Shown here piece by piece: positions 8,702 to 16,531 of a DNA stretch of 64,000 nucleotides. Origin of the DNA: JAFGCL01 sp964492335 (GTDB lineage: Bacteria; Chloroflexota; Dehalococcoidia; UBA2247; RBG-13-53-26). Made by a program: the position numbers and the translations under genes. Location: contig CAZBJX010000001.1 in assembly GCA_964492335.1 (NCBI GenBank), positions 110,723 through 174,722 on the forward strand. The letters are read 5' to 3'. Position 1 is the stretch's first letter; every line of letters begins with the position of its first letter. The notes under the pieces were generated by a model. It saw nothing but the letters and a program-made list of their open reading frames with translations. It searched no databases and was not told the origin of the DNA.

Positions 8702-9778
8702 TTACTTGCGCGGGAACGGGAACCACTCGGTCATCCAGTCGAACTCCCGGAGCACCACTCCCTTCAGCTCTTCCAGCCTGTCCCAGCGCCGGATCTGCAC
8801 ATCGATGGGGCCGTACTGCCGGTGGTACCCCACGGGATTGGCCTCCGACACGTCCGTGCCGGGCAGCTCGGTGACGTACTCCCAGGCCACGATGTGGCCG
8901 GGCTCGGTCTGGGTGGTGAGCTCGGTGTGGCCCTCGGTGGCGTGCAGCGTCTCAATGGGCGGATAGGGCATGTTCCCATGCTCCGTGTCCAGCACGAACT
9001 TCTCCTGGTGCAGGTTGAGGTTGTGCGTGCTCAGTATGGGGTGCTCCCCCTTGAACAGCACCAGCGGAGAGAAGTGGCGGTAGCCCGGGCCCGCCGACGT
9101 GTTGTCGATCCAGACCGCGGTGTAGTCCCCGGCGAAGAAGTGGCCGTAGGACCAGTGGGGCATGAGCCCCCAGAACATGACGTTGCCCAGCTGCCTTTCC
9201 ACGTAGCTCAGGCCCTTGACCTCGGCGGTGCGGCCCTGGTAGGTCATGGTGCCGGCCATGTCCGAGCGGCTCAGCAGCGGCCACCACCCCACGGCCAGGT
9301 TCTCCTTCGGGCGGTAGAAGGTGAACCCGTGGTCCGCCTCCACGAAGCGCATGCCGGGGGTGACGCCCTTGCAGGTGACGTCGATGCCGGCGTCCTCCAG
9401 GGCCACCTTGAGCCGGTAGCCCGTGGGGTTGCCGTGCTTGTCGGCGGTGCCCTTGAGGTAGTTGCCGCCGATGCTGCACCCCCACGGATCCTCCACCTTG
9501 AACTGCTCGCGCGGGAAGGGTTGGATGGCGCGGTGGGTCTTGCCCTCGGGATTGGTGATCAGCAGGTCGACGATGGGCCAGTCCTTCTTCTCGTAGCCCA
9601 CCCGGTGCTCCAGCATCTCCATCCTCCAGGCCAGCGTGAGGCCGTACCAGTAGCCCTCCTCCGTCCAGCCGTCCAGCCACAGCCAGTCCCAGTACTTGCC
9701 CTTGTCGTTGAGCTCGAAGTGCCAGTCGCAGTGGTACTTGCCGATGCTCCTGAATGTGAATGGCCTTACCGTTCTCAT
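8702..9778 (-). CDS. CrtC/AttH-like (lipocalin-like fold) protein
   Basis: 358 residues from the ATG at 9778, which has GGAGGAG just upstream; the longer open frame begins with GC-rich nonsense. Stretches such as GWWPLLS, GTMTYQGR, EVKGLSYVERQLGN and HWSYGHFF recall the hydroxyneurosporene synthase/AttH group, which acts on or binds large hydrophobic substrates. There is no signal peptide. Its place among crotonase, SDR and Fe-S genes suggests a role with a terpenoid or steroid-like CoA substrate, but that is inference. The family call is tentative. Confidence 0.55.
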   Translation of the reverse strand: MRTVRPFTFRSIGKYHCDWHFELNDKGKYWDWLWLDGWTEEGYWYGLTLAWRMEMLEHRVGYEKKDWPIVDLLITNPEGKTHRAIQPFPREQFKVEDPWGCSIGGNYLKGTADKHGNPTGYRLKVALEDAGIDVTCKGVTPGMRFVEADHGFTFYRPKENLAVGWWPLLSRSDMAGTMTYQGRTAEVKGLSYVERQLGNVMFWGLMPHWSYGHFFAGDYTAVWIDNTSAGPGYRHFSPLVLFKGEHPILSTHNLNLHQEKFVLDTEHGNMPYPPIETLHATEGHTELTTQTEPGHIVAWEYVTELPGTDVSEANPVGYHRQYGPIDVQIRRWDRLEELKGVVLREFDWMTEWFPFPRK

Positions 9779-9807
9779 CGTCTCCTCCGTGACCTGATCT
9801 CCGGCTG

Positions 9808-10608
9808 CTAGCCGCCGGGGGCCCCGGCAGCGCCCAGCTGCCGGTGTATGTTGTAGGAGAACTCCATCCCCCCGTCCATCTCCAGGAGCTTGCCCGTCAT
9901 CCACTCCGAAGCGGAGGAGGCCAGGTATATGGCCGCCAGCGCGATATCCTCCGGCTTCCCGGTGCGCCCCGCCGGGGTGGCCTGGACCAGCAGGCCCTCC
10001 ACCGGCCCCAGGTAGTCGATGTTGGTCGGCGTGAGCACCGAGCCCGGCACGATGGCGTTGACCCGGATGTGGGGCGCCAGCTCCCAGGCCAGGGTCCGGG
10101 TGATGCTGTTGACCCCGGCCTTGGCCGCGCCGTAGGCCCCCATGCCCAGAGAGGGCATCTGGGACTCCCGGCTGGAGATGTTGATGATGGACCCGCCCAT
10201 CTGCCGCTGCATCACCGGGGCCACCGCCTTGATGCAGAGGAACACGCTGACCAGGTTGGTGCGCAGGTCCGATTCGAAGGAGCGCTGGCTGGCCCCCATC
10301 ACCGTCCGGAACAGGCCCCCGCCGGCGTTGTTGACCAGGACATCGATGCGCCCGAGCTCGGCCACGGCAGCCTGGACCATGCCCTCCACCTGGCCGGCCT
10401 CCCGCACGTCGCAGGCCACCGCCAGGGCCCGGCGCCCTGCCTGGCGCACCCTGGCGGCGGTGGCCTCTATCTGGTCCGCCGTACGGGCGGTGCAGACGAT
10501 GTCGGCCCCGGCCCCGGCCAGCCCCAGGGCGATACCCTGCCCGATGCCCCTCCCGGCGCCGGTGACTATGGCCACCTTCCCCGCCAGGGAGAACCTGTCC
10601 AGTATCAT
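9808..10608 (-). CDS. Short-chain dehydrogenase/reductase
   Basis: A classical SDR of about 266 residues: nucleotide motif GAGRGIG, NNAG, catalytic Ser in ISSRES and YGAAK. Such enzymes oxidise secondary alcohols (for example 3-hydroxyacyl-CoA or hydroxysteroids) with NAD(P). The ATG at 10608 is best spaced from the ribosome-binding site AGAGGGG; a GTG and an ATG lie 3 and 2 codons further up. It sits between a crotonase and the CrtC-like gene in the MarR-headed operon, consistent with hydration then oxidation of an acyl-CoA. Confidence 0.85.
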   Translation of the reverse strand: MILDRFSLAGKVAIVTGAGRGIGQGIALGLAGAGADIVCTARTADQIEATAARVRQAGRRALAVACDVREAGQVEGMVQAAVAELGRIDVLVNNAGGGLFRTVMGASQRSFESDLRTNLVSVFLCIKAVAPVMQRQMGGSIINISSRESQMPSLGMGAYGAAKAGVNSITRTLAWELAPHIRVNAIVPGSVLTPTNIDYLGPVEGLLVQATPAGRTGKPEDIALAAIYLASSASEWMTGKLLEMDGGMEFSYNIHRQLGAAGAPGG

Positions 10609-10648
10609 CTCCATCACCCCTCTTGACGCGGCGCCTGTGTGGCGCCGC

Positions 10649-11407
10649 CTACCGGCCCTTGTAGTCCGGCTTCCGCTTCTCGGCGAAGGCCCGCGGCCCC
10701 TCGCGGGCGTCCTCGGTGGTCATGATCCTGGTCCCCATGGCCCATTCCAGGGCGAAGGCCTGGTCCATGGGCATGCTGAGCGAGCGCAGGGCCACCTCCT
10801 TGATGTTGGCCAGCGCCAGCGGCGTGTTCTCTGCCATGCGGCGGGCTATCTTCTCGGCGGTGGGCATCAGGTCCTTCAGGGGGACCACCCTGTTGACCAG
10901 GCCCATGCGGAAGGCGTCCTGGGCCGTCACCGGGTCGGCGATGGCCAGGAGCTCCATCATGTGGCACCAGGACACCTGGCTGGTGAGCCGGGTGATGGCG
11001 CCGTCGCAGGGGGACACGCCCCACCTGGCCTCCGTCATGCCGAACACGGCGTTCTCCGATGCGATCCTGATGTCCGTGAACAGGACGATCTCCAGGGCGC
11101 CGGCGAAGCACAGCCCGTTCACCGCGGCGATGACCGGCTTGTACACGCCCTCGAACCAGCGCGACCGGGTCCACTCGGCGCTGCTGACGTTCACGTCGCC
11201 CATGACGGCCTTCAGGTCGGCCCCGGTGCTGAAGGCCTTCTCTCCGGCCCCGGTCACGATCAGGGCGCGAAGGGCCCCGTCATCCCGGAAGTCATCCACG
11301 GCCGCCTTCATCTCCCGGAACGTGGGCTGGTCGATGCTGTTCATGTGCTCGGGGCGGTTGATGGTGAGGCAGGCCACCATGTCCTTCTTCTCGTATATCA
11401 CGCCCAT
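10649..11407 (-). CDS. Enoyl-CoA hydratase
   Basis: 252 residues, crotonase fold. Unlike two of the other crotonases here it keeps both catalytic glutamates: one in GALEIVL, the other in GMTEARWG, 20 residues apart as in rat enoyl-CoA hydratase. Syn-hydration of 2-enoyl-CoA is therefore the likely reaction. It is the second gene of the leftward operon, directly after the MarR gene and before an SDR that could oxidise its 3-hydroxyacyl-CoA product. Confidence 0.88.
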   Translation of the reverse strand: MGVIYEKKDMVACLTINRPEHMNSIDQPTFREMKAAVDDFRDDGALRALIVTGAGEKAFSTGADLKAVMGDVNVSSAEWTRSRWFEGVYKPVIAAVNGLCFAGALEIVLFTDIRIASENAVFGMTEARWGVSPCDGAITRLTSQVSWCHMMELLAIADPVTAQDAFRMGLVNRVVPLKDLMPTAEKIARRMAENTPLALANIKEVALRSLSMPMDQAFALEWAMGTRIMTTEDAREGPRAFAEKRKPDYKGR

Positions 11408-11462
11408 CTCTTCACTACCCTTCCCGGCGGATTGCGCACCGCCTGCTCCCGCCGCCGGCCCC

Positions 11463-11948
11463 TCACGGGAAAGGAGGCCTGGGGGCCAGCTCCGACAGTG
11501 TGCAGTCCCGCAGCTTCCTGAGGGTGGCCCGCAGCAGCTCTCGCTCCTCCGGGTCCAGGCAGCCCAGGATGGCGGATATGACCCGCCTCTGGCGGTGCTG
11601 CCGGCGGTAAGCCTCCTCGCCCCTGGCGGTGATCTCCACCGTCACCCGCCTCTTCCCCCTGGTGTTGCGCACCCGCCTGATCAGTCCCTGCCGCTCCATA
11701 CGCTCCAGCGCGGCGGCCACGGTGTGCGGCCTGCGCACCACCCAGCGGGCGATCTCGCTCTGCGTCGGCGGATGCCCCAGGGCCTTGATGGCGTAGAGGA
11801 TGGCCACCTGGACGGTGGAGACGCCGAACTGCCGCAGCTCGTTGTCCCTGGCCCTGAGCATGCCGTCGTTCACCTGGCCCAGGAGGGACCAGAGCTCGTA
11901 CTCCTCGGCAGGGGGCAGCATGGCCGGCGTTTCCGCTCTGGCTACCAT
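11463..11948 (-). CDS. MarR-family transcriptional regulator
   Basis: 161 residues with the MarR winged helix: recognition region PTQSEIARWVVRRPHTVAAALERM and a basic wing (RNTRGKRRVTVEIT). It heads the leftward acyl-CoA operon, and its start is at 11948. The 177-nt divergent spacer to the SDR at 12125 holds overlapping promoters and two palindromes, the expected layout for a regulator that represses itself and the genes on both sides, often relieved by an acyl-CoA or aromatic ligand. The ligand is unknown. Confidence 0.9.
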   Translation of the reverse strand: MVARAETPAMLPPAEEYELWSLLGQVNDGMLRARDNELRQFGVSTVQVAILYAIKALGHPPTQSEIARWVVRRPHTVAAALERMERQGLIRRVRNTRGKRRVTVEITARGEEAYRRQHRQRRVISAILGCLDPEERELLRATLRKLRDCTLSELAPRPPFP

Positions 11949-12029
11949 CCCGAGGGTCTCCCCCGGGCCCGCGCTGCAGATGGGGTGGTGGGGCTGGCCG
12001 CGCGCCCGGGGCTGCCGGGCACGCGGCCC

Positions 12030-12088
12030 TTGACTGCTGTTCTCATGCTAGTTATCATAGATGATATCGATATAGATGTCAATATCGA
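12030..12088. promoter_or_regulatory. Overlapping divergent promoters with two palindromic operators
   Basis: Rightward promoter: TTGACT (12030-12035), 17 nt, TATCAT (12053-12058). Leftward promoter: TTGACA (12082-12077), 17 nt, TATGAT (12059-12054). The two -10 hexamers lie on top of each other. A perfect 6-2-6 palindrome TATCATAGATGATA (12053-12066) covers both, and a perfect 7-8-7 inverted repeat, TCGATAT to ATATCGA (12067-12088), covers the leftward -35. This is a very AT-rich island in GC-rich DNA. It is the most probable binding site of the adjacent MarR protein. Confidence 0.75.
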
Positions 12089-12124
12089 AGATGCAGGTGA
12101 ACGGTACGAAAGGGGGGTCTCAGC

Positions 12125-12895
12125 ATGGACCTGAAGCTCAGGGGGAAAGTGGCCCTTGTCACCGGGGCCGGCGGCGATGCCATGGGCACCGGGGTCTGCC
12201 TGGAGATGGCCCGGGAGGGCGCCTCGGTGGTGGCCAACGACATCGACCGGGCATGGGCCGACAGGGTGGCGGGCCAGGTGAGGGGCCTGGGCGCCAGGTC
12301 CATTGCCACCTGCGCCGATGTCAGCCGGCTGGATGACTGCCGGGCCATGGCGGCGCAGGCGCTGGCGGAGTTCGGCAGGATCGACGTCCTGGTCACCATA
12401 CCCGCCTGGGTCAGGCTGGGGCGGTTCGCCGGCTCCAGCCCGCAGGAGTGGCACAGGACCTTCGATGTCACCTTCTGGGGCGTGGTGAACTCGGTGAGCG
12501 CGGTGCTGGACACCATGGTGGAACAGCGGTCCGGCAGCATCGTCTGCCTGGGGTCGGACGCGGGCCGCATCGGCGGAGGCAGCCTTGACGGCGCCGGCGA
12601 GGTGGTCTACGGGGCGGCCAAGTCCGCCGTGATGAACTTCGCCATGGGCCTGTCCAAGGAGATCGGCCCTCATGGGGTGCGTATCAATGTGGTGAACGCG
12701 GGCCTGACCAGGGTCCCCGTCATGGTGGAGTCCGGCTGGCTGACGCCGGAGAAGGAGAAGCGCCTGGCCCGGCCCTATCCCCTGGGCCGGCTGGGGGAGC
12801 CCCGGGACCTGGTGGACGCCATCATGTTCCTGGCCTCGGACAGGGCCGGATTCATCACCGGCCAGACCCTCAGCGTGAGCGGCGGCATCTGCTGA
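12125..12895 (+). CDS. Short-chain dehydrogenase/reductase, divergent from marR
   Basis: An SDR of 256 residues starting at the ATG at 12125 after AGGGGGG. The nucleotide motif is the looser GAGGDAMGTG, and the usual NNAG is replaced by TIPAW, an unusual change in a structurally important strand. The catalytic Ser (LGSDAGR) and Tyr-Lys (VYGAAK) are present, so it should be active. It is controlled from the palindromic promoter region shared with the MarR operon. Substrate unknown. Confidence 0.85.
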   Translation: MDLKLRGKVALVTGAGGDAMGTGVCLEMAREGASVVANDIDRAWADRVAGQVRGLGARSIATCADVSRLDDCRAMAAQALAEFGRIDVLVTIPAWVRLGRFAGSSPQEWHRTFDVTFWGVVNSVSAVLDTMVEQRSGSIVCLGSDAGRIGGGSLDGAGEVVYGAAKSAVMNFAMGLSKEIGPHGVRINVVNAGLTRVPVMVESGWLTPEKEKRLARPYPLGRLGEPRDLVDAIMFLASDRAGFITGQTLSVSGGIC

Positions 12896-12949
12896 TACCG
12901 CGGGGCCGGAGTCACAATCGCAGGACAACAACAACCGGTGTGCGGCGGC

Positions 12950-12979
12950 TTGACATGCAACGCGGCGGCGAGCTAGCAT
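12950..12979 (+). promoter_or_regulatory. Promoter for rnk
   Basis: TTGACA (12950-12955), 18-nt spacer, TAGCAT (12974-12979), followed by a leader of about 55 nt to the rnk ATG at 13042. A perfect -35 and a 4/6 -10. Confidence 0.5.
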
Positions 12980-13041
12980 TGGATATCCACGGCAACTGGA
13001 AGAGATACACGCTGTCCGGCGGGTAGCGGGGAGATGACACC

Positions 13042-13458
13042 ATGAGCGGCAAGCCCATACGGATCACGGCATTTGATCTGGAGCGACTGAAGAAGCTCCT
13101 TCTGGACGCCCAGCGCACCACTTACCGCAAGAGCGTGTACCTCTCCCACCTGCAGTCGGAGCTGGGGCGCGCGGAGGTCGTGGAGAGCCCCAAGGTGGCC
13201 GGCGACGTCGTCACCATGAACTCCAGGGTGTGCCTGGAGGACCTGGATACCGGGGAGGAAGAGGTGTACACGGTGGTGTTCCCCGAAGAGGCTAACGCCG
13301 TGCAGGGGAAGGTGTCCGTCCTGGCTCCCATCGGCACGGCCATGCTGGGCTACGAAGAAGGCGACGTCTTCGAGTGGGAGGTGCCGGCGGGGAAGCGCCG
13401 GTGGAGGGTCAAGCAGATCCTCTACCAGCCGGAGGCCGCCGGGCGCTACGACCTCTAG
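13042..13458 (+). CDS. rnk: Rnk-type GreA/GreB C-terminal domain protein
   Basis: 138 residues, matching the regulator of nucleoside diphosphate kinase (Rnk): a short N-terminal helical hairpin, then the GreA/GreB C-terminal FKBP-like domain with VVTMNSRV, APIGTAMLG and GDVFEWEVP. Rnk-type proteins bind RNA polymerase near the secondary channel but lack the long cleavage coiled coil. It is monocistronic, with its own promoter and a hairpin downstream. It starts at the ATG at 13042. Confidence 0.88.
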   Translation: MSGKPIRITAFDLERLKKLLLDAQRTTYRKSVYLSHLQSELGRAEVVESPKVAGDVVTMNSRVCLEDLDTGEEEVYTVVFPEEANAVQGKVSVLAPIGTAMLGYEEGDVFEWEVPAGKRRWRVKQILYQPEAAGRYDL

Positions 13459-13459
13459 C

Positions 13460-13512
13460 CCGGGGCGGCCCGCCCCGGTTTCCGATGGCCCCGGGCCCTG
13501 ACTGACGGGGCC
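13460..13512. terminator. Two GC-rich hairpins between convergent genes
   Basis: A perfect 8-bp stem (13460-13467 with 13471-13478, loop GCC) directly after the rnk stop is followed by TTT. A second stem (GGCCCCG 13487-13493 with CGGGGCC 13506-13512) follows. The T-tract is short, so termination is likely but not certain. Nothing else is seen in the spacer up to 13624. Confidence 0.45.
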
Positions 13513-13624
13513 GGGTGCAGGCAATCGTCCACCGCCCTGAAGGGCCTCCAGCCCTGTCCGCACCTCCAGAGCACCACGGGCGTGACGATAGTGGTCAGGC
13601 CCTCGCCCTGATGGGCCTCCTGAC

Positions 13625-15061
13625 CTATCCGCTCCCGGACGGCGCCCCGGGCGCTTCGTGGTAGGCGATGTAGCGGCTGATGGCCCGGGCGGCGGTCCCC
13701 ATGGAGTGGTAGACGGGCATGCCGGCGTCGCTGCAGCCTCGCTGCAGGTCCAGCGCCCTCTGCCAGTCCCAGTTGGTGATCAGGAACTGGAGCACCAGCG
13801 CCAGCGGCTTGTTCGTTTCCCGGTAGATCCGGTGGACGAAATCGCGGAACTGGGCGGTCTCCTGGTCGAAGGCTGATGAGGTGAACCAGGCCGCCTGCCC
13901 GAACCCGGCGTGGATCAGGCCGAAGTCGAACCACTGCCCCTTCCTGTAGGTCATCAGCCGCTTGATCACATCGTAGAAGCCCTCGCTGTAACCCACCATG
14001 GAGAGGTCGATGGGGTTCTTGAAGATCATGCCGGCGGTGTTGCCGAACTTGCCCATGAGTTCCTTGACCAGCCCCTCCGGCAGCCGGGGGACGTTGAACC
14101 CGCCCAGGGTCAGCTCATCGGTGGCCAGTACGCTGGCCCCGCCGCCGGCCCCGAACACCCCCACGTTGCGGCCCCGGGGCAGGGGCATCAGGGCGAAGGT
14201 GACCAGCAGGTCCACCATCTCCTCCAGGCTGCGCACCCGTATGGCCCCGGTCTGGCGAATGAGGCTGTCCCAGATTTCGGAGGAGCCGGCCAGCGACCCG
14301 GTGTGCGAGGCGGCTATCTCGCCGCCGGCCCTGGTGTAGCCGCCCTTGAGGACCAGCACGGGCTTGTGGGCGGAGACATCGGCCAGCACCCGGTGGAAGC
14401 GTTCGCCGTCCCTGGCGCCTTCGATGTAGGCGGCTATGATCTTCGTCTCCGGGTCCTGGCCGAAGTACTCCAGGAGGTCGGTCTCGTTGATGTCGCAGGC
14501 GTTGCCGTAGGAGACGGCCTTGCTGAAGCGCACGCCGCGCTGGCTGGAGGCCCGCAGCAGGTAGGAGGTGTTGCCGCCGCTCTGCCCCATGAGGGCCACC
14601 GGGCCCGCCCGCCGGGGGAAGTCCGAGGCAAACGTGAGGCCTGTCCTGGGGGAGTAGACGCCCAGGCAGTTGGGGCCGACCAGGCGTATCCCGGCCGCCC
14701 TGGCCAGGCGCACGATCTCGCCCTCCAGCCGCCGCCCCTCCTCGGTGCCCACCTCGGAGAACCCGGAGGTGTACAGGGAGATGGTCCTCACCCCCTTGGC
14801 GGCGCAGTCCCGGACCAGCTGCGGCACGAAAGGGGCCGGTATGCAGCTGATGACGAAGTCCACCGGTCCCGGGATGTCCTTCACCCCCTTGTAGGCCACC
14901 AGCCCCGAGACGTCGGAGCCCTTCGGGTTGATGGCGTAGATGGGGCCCATGAACCCGGACGTGCGGATGCTGTCCAGGAACCACTGGCCGGACTTCCCCG
15001 GGGAGGCCCCGGCGATGGCGATGGAGGTGGGGTAGAATACCGCATCGAGACTCCTGGTCAT
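13625..15061 (-). CDS. Acyl-CoA synthetase (NDP-forming) alpha-type protein
   Basis: 478 residues: CoA-binding domain from the N-terminus (FYPTSIAIAGASPGKSG), then the ligase-CoA domains with the phosphohistidine motif ASHTGSLAGS. No ATP-grasp domain. Its start overlaps the stop of the preceding paralogue by 4 nt (ATGA), so the two are translated together. It is closely similar to that neighbour and to the partial gene at 1-1395. Likely interconverts an acyl-CoA with its acid if a separate ATP-grasp subunit exists elsewhere; none is in this window. Confidence 0.85.
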   Translation of the reverse strand: MTRSLDAVFYPTSIAIAGASPGKSGQWFLDSIRTSGFMGPIYAINPKGSDVSGLVAYKGVKDIPGPVDFVISCIPAPFVPQLVRDCAAKGVRTISLYTSGFSEVGTEEGRRLEGEIVRLARAAGIRLVGPNCLGVYSPRTGLTFASDFPRRAGPVALMGQSGGNTSYLLRASSQRGVRFSKAVSYGNACDINETDLLEYFGQDPETKIIAAYIEGARDGERFHRVLADVSAHKPVLVLKGGYTRAGGEIAASHTGSLAGSSEIWDSLIRQTGAIRVRSLEEMVDLLVTFALMPLPRGRNVGVFGAGGGASVLATDELTLGGFNVPRLPEGLVKELMGKFGNTAGMIFKNPIDLSMVGYSEGFYDVIKRLMTYRKGQWFDFGLIHAGFGQAAWFTSSAFDQETAQFRDFVHRIYRETNKPLALVLQFLITNWDWQRALDLQRGCSDAGMPVYHSMGTAARAISRYIAYHEAPGAPSGSG

Positions 15062-16521
15062 TCGGCACCTCGAACGTGTACTTGGGCGTGCGTGCGGGCC
15101 CGGCGCTTCTCATGGAGCCGCAGCACCCGGTCGACGGCCCTGGCCGCGCCGGCCATCGAGTGATAGACCGGCACCCCTGCCTCGGCGCAGCCCTGCTGCA
15201 GGTCATCGATGCCCTTCTGCCAGTCCCAGCCGGTGATGAGGTACTGCATCACCAGGGCCAGCGGGCGGTTGGTCTCGCTCTTCAGCTTGATGACCGCCTC
15301 CCGGAAGAAGTTGATCTCGGCATCGAAGGCGGAGGTGGAGAACCAGGCGGCCTGCCCGAAGCCGATGTGGATCACGGACAGATCTGCGAAGTCCTGGCAT
15401 GTCATCAGCGTCCTGATGAGGCCGTAGAAGCGCTCGCTGTAAGCGAAGCTGGAGAGGTCGATGGGATTGTGGAGGATCAGGCCGGCCTCGGTGGGGACCG
15501 AGGCCCGGATCTCCTGCAGGATGGCGGGCGGCAGCGGCGGCAGCACGAAGCCGTGCCTGGACCAGTCGTCGACGCCCAGGACGGTGGCCCCGCCTCCTCC
15601 CCCGAAGACGCCCAGGCGGCGCCCCGCGGGAGCGGGCAGCAGGGACATGGTGACCAGGACATCGACCAGCTCTTCCAGGCTGTAGACGCGGATGGCGCCC
15701 GCCTGCTGCAGCAGTTCATGCCACACCTCGTCCGAGCCGGCCAGCGAGCCGGTGTGCGAGGCGGCAGCCCTGGCCCCCGCCCCGGTGTGGCCCCCCTTGA
15801 GCACAACGACCGGCTTCTCCCGGGCCACCTGCGAAAGCGCGCGGTAGAAGCGGGGGCCGTCGCGCACGCCCTCGATATAGATGGCCACTGCCCTGGTGTC
15901 TTCATCCCGGGCCATGTACTCCAGGAGTTCGCTCTCGTTGATGTCGCAGGCGTTCCCGTAGGAGATGACCTTGCTGAAGCGGACTCCCCGGTAGCCGGCG
16001 GCGCGGGTGACGTAGACGGAGTTGCCGCCGCTCTGGCAGATGTAGGCCACGCTGCCGCTCTGCCTGGGGAAATCGCTGGTGTAGGACAACCCGATCCTGG
16101 GGACATAGACGCCCAGGCAGTTGGGGCCGATGACCCTCACCCCGGTCTCCCGGGCAGCCCGGGCCACCTCCCCCTCCAGGCGCCTGCCTTCCCCGGTCCC
16201 TGTCTCGGAGAACCCGGCGGTGAATATGGACACCGCCTTCACCCCTTTGGCTCCGCACTGGCGGACAAACCCCGGGACGGCGGGGGCGGGAATGCAGCAG
16301 ACCACGTGGTCCACCGGCTCCGGGAGCTCCATGATGCCGGCATAGGCCTTCATGCCGGAGACCTCCTGCCCCCGGGAGTTGACGGCGTAGATACGGCCTT
16401 CGAAGCCCGATGCCAGGAAGCTGTCCAGGAACAGCTGCCCCTGCTTGCCGGGCGATGCCCCGGTGACCGCCACCGATCCGGGGTTGAAAACGGCGTCCAG
16501 GGAGCTTGCCGCATTGTTCAT
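15058..16521 (-). CDS. Acyl-CoA synthetase (NDP-forming) alpha-type protein
   Basis: 487 residues from the ATG at 16521, which has GAGGAGGT upstream; the longer open frame (to 16581) would overlap the NuoF-like gene end without a better site. It has the same architecture as its downstream neighbour: CoA-binding Rossmann domain (VTGASPGKQG), then ligase domains with ASHTGSLAGS. It lies 10 nt downstream of the NuoF-like gene, linking acyl-CoA/acid conversion with an NADH-linked Fe-S enzyme in one operon. Confidence 0.85.
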   Translation of the reverse strand: MNNAASSLDAVFNPGSVAVTGASPGKQGQLFLDSFLASGFEGRIYAVNSRGQEVSGMKAYAGIMELPEPVDHVVCCIPAPAVPGFVRQCGAKGVKAVSIFTAGFSETGTGEGRRLEGEVARAARETGVRVIGPNCLGVYVPRIGLSYTSDFPRQSGSVAYICQSGGNSVYVTRAAGYRGVRFSKVISYGNACDINESELLEYMARDEDTRAVAIYIEGVRDGPRFYRALSQVAREKPVVVLKGGHTGAGARAAASHTGSLAGSDEVWHELLQQAGAIRVYSLEELVDVLVTMSLLPAPAGRRLGVFGGGGGATVLGVDDWSRHGFVLPPLPPAILQEIRASVPTEAGLILHNPIDLSSFAYSERFYGLIRTLMTCQDFADLSVIHIGFGQAAWFSTSAFDAEINFFREAVIKLKSETNRPLALVMQYLITGWDWQKGIDDLQQGCAEAGVPVYHSMAGAARAVDRVLRLHEKRRARTHAQVHVRGAE

Positions 16522-16531
16522 GGGGACCTCC

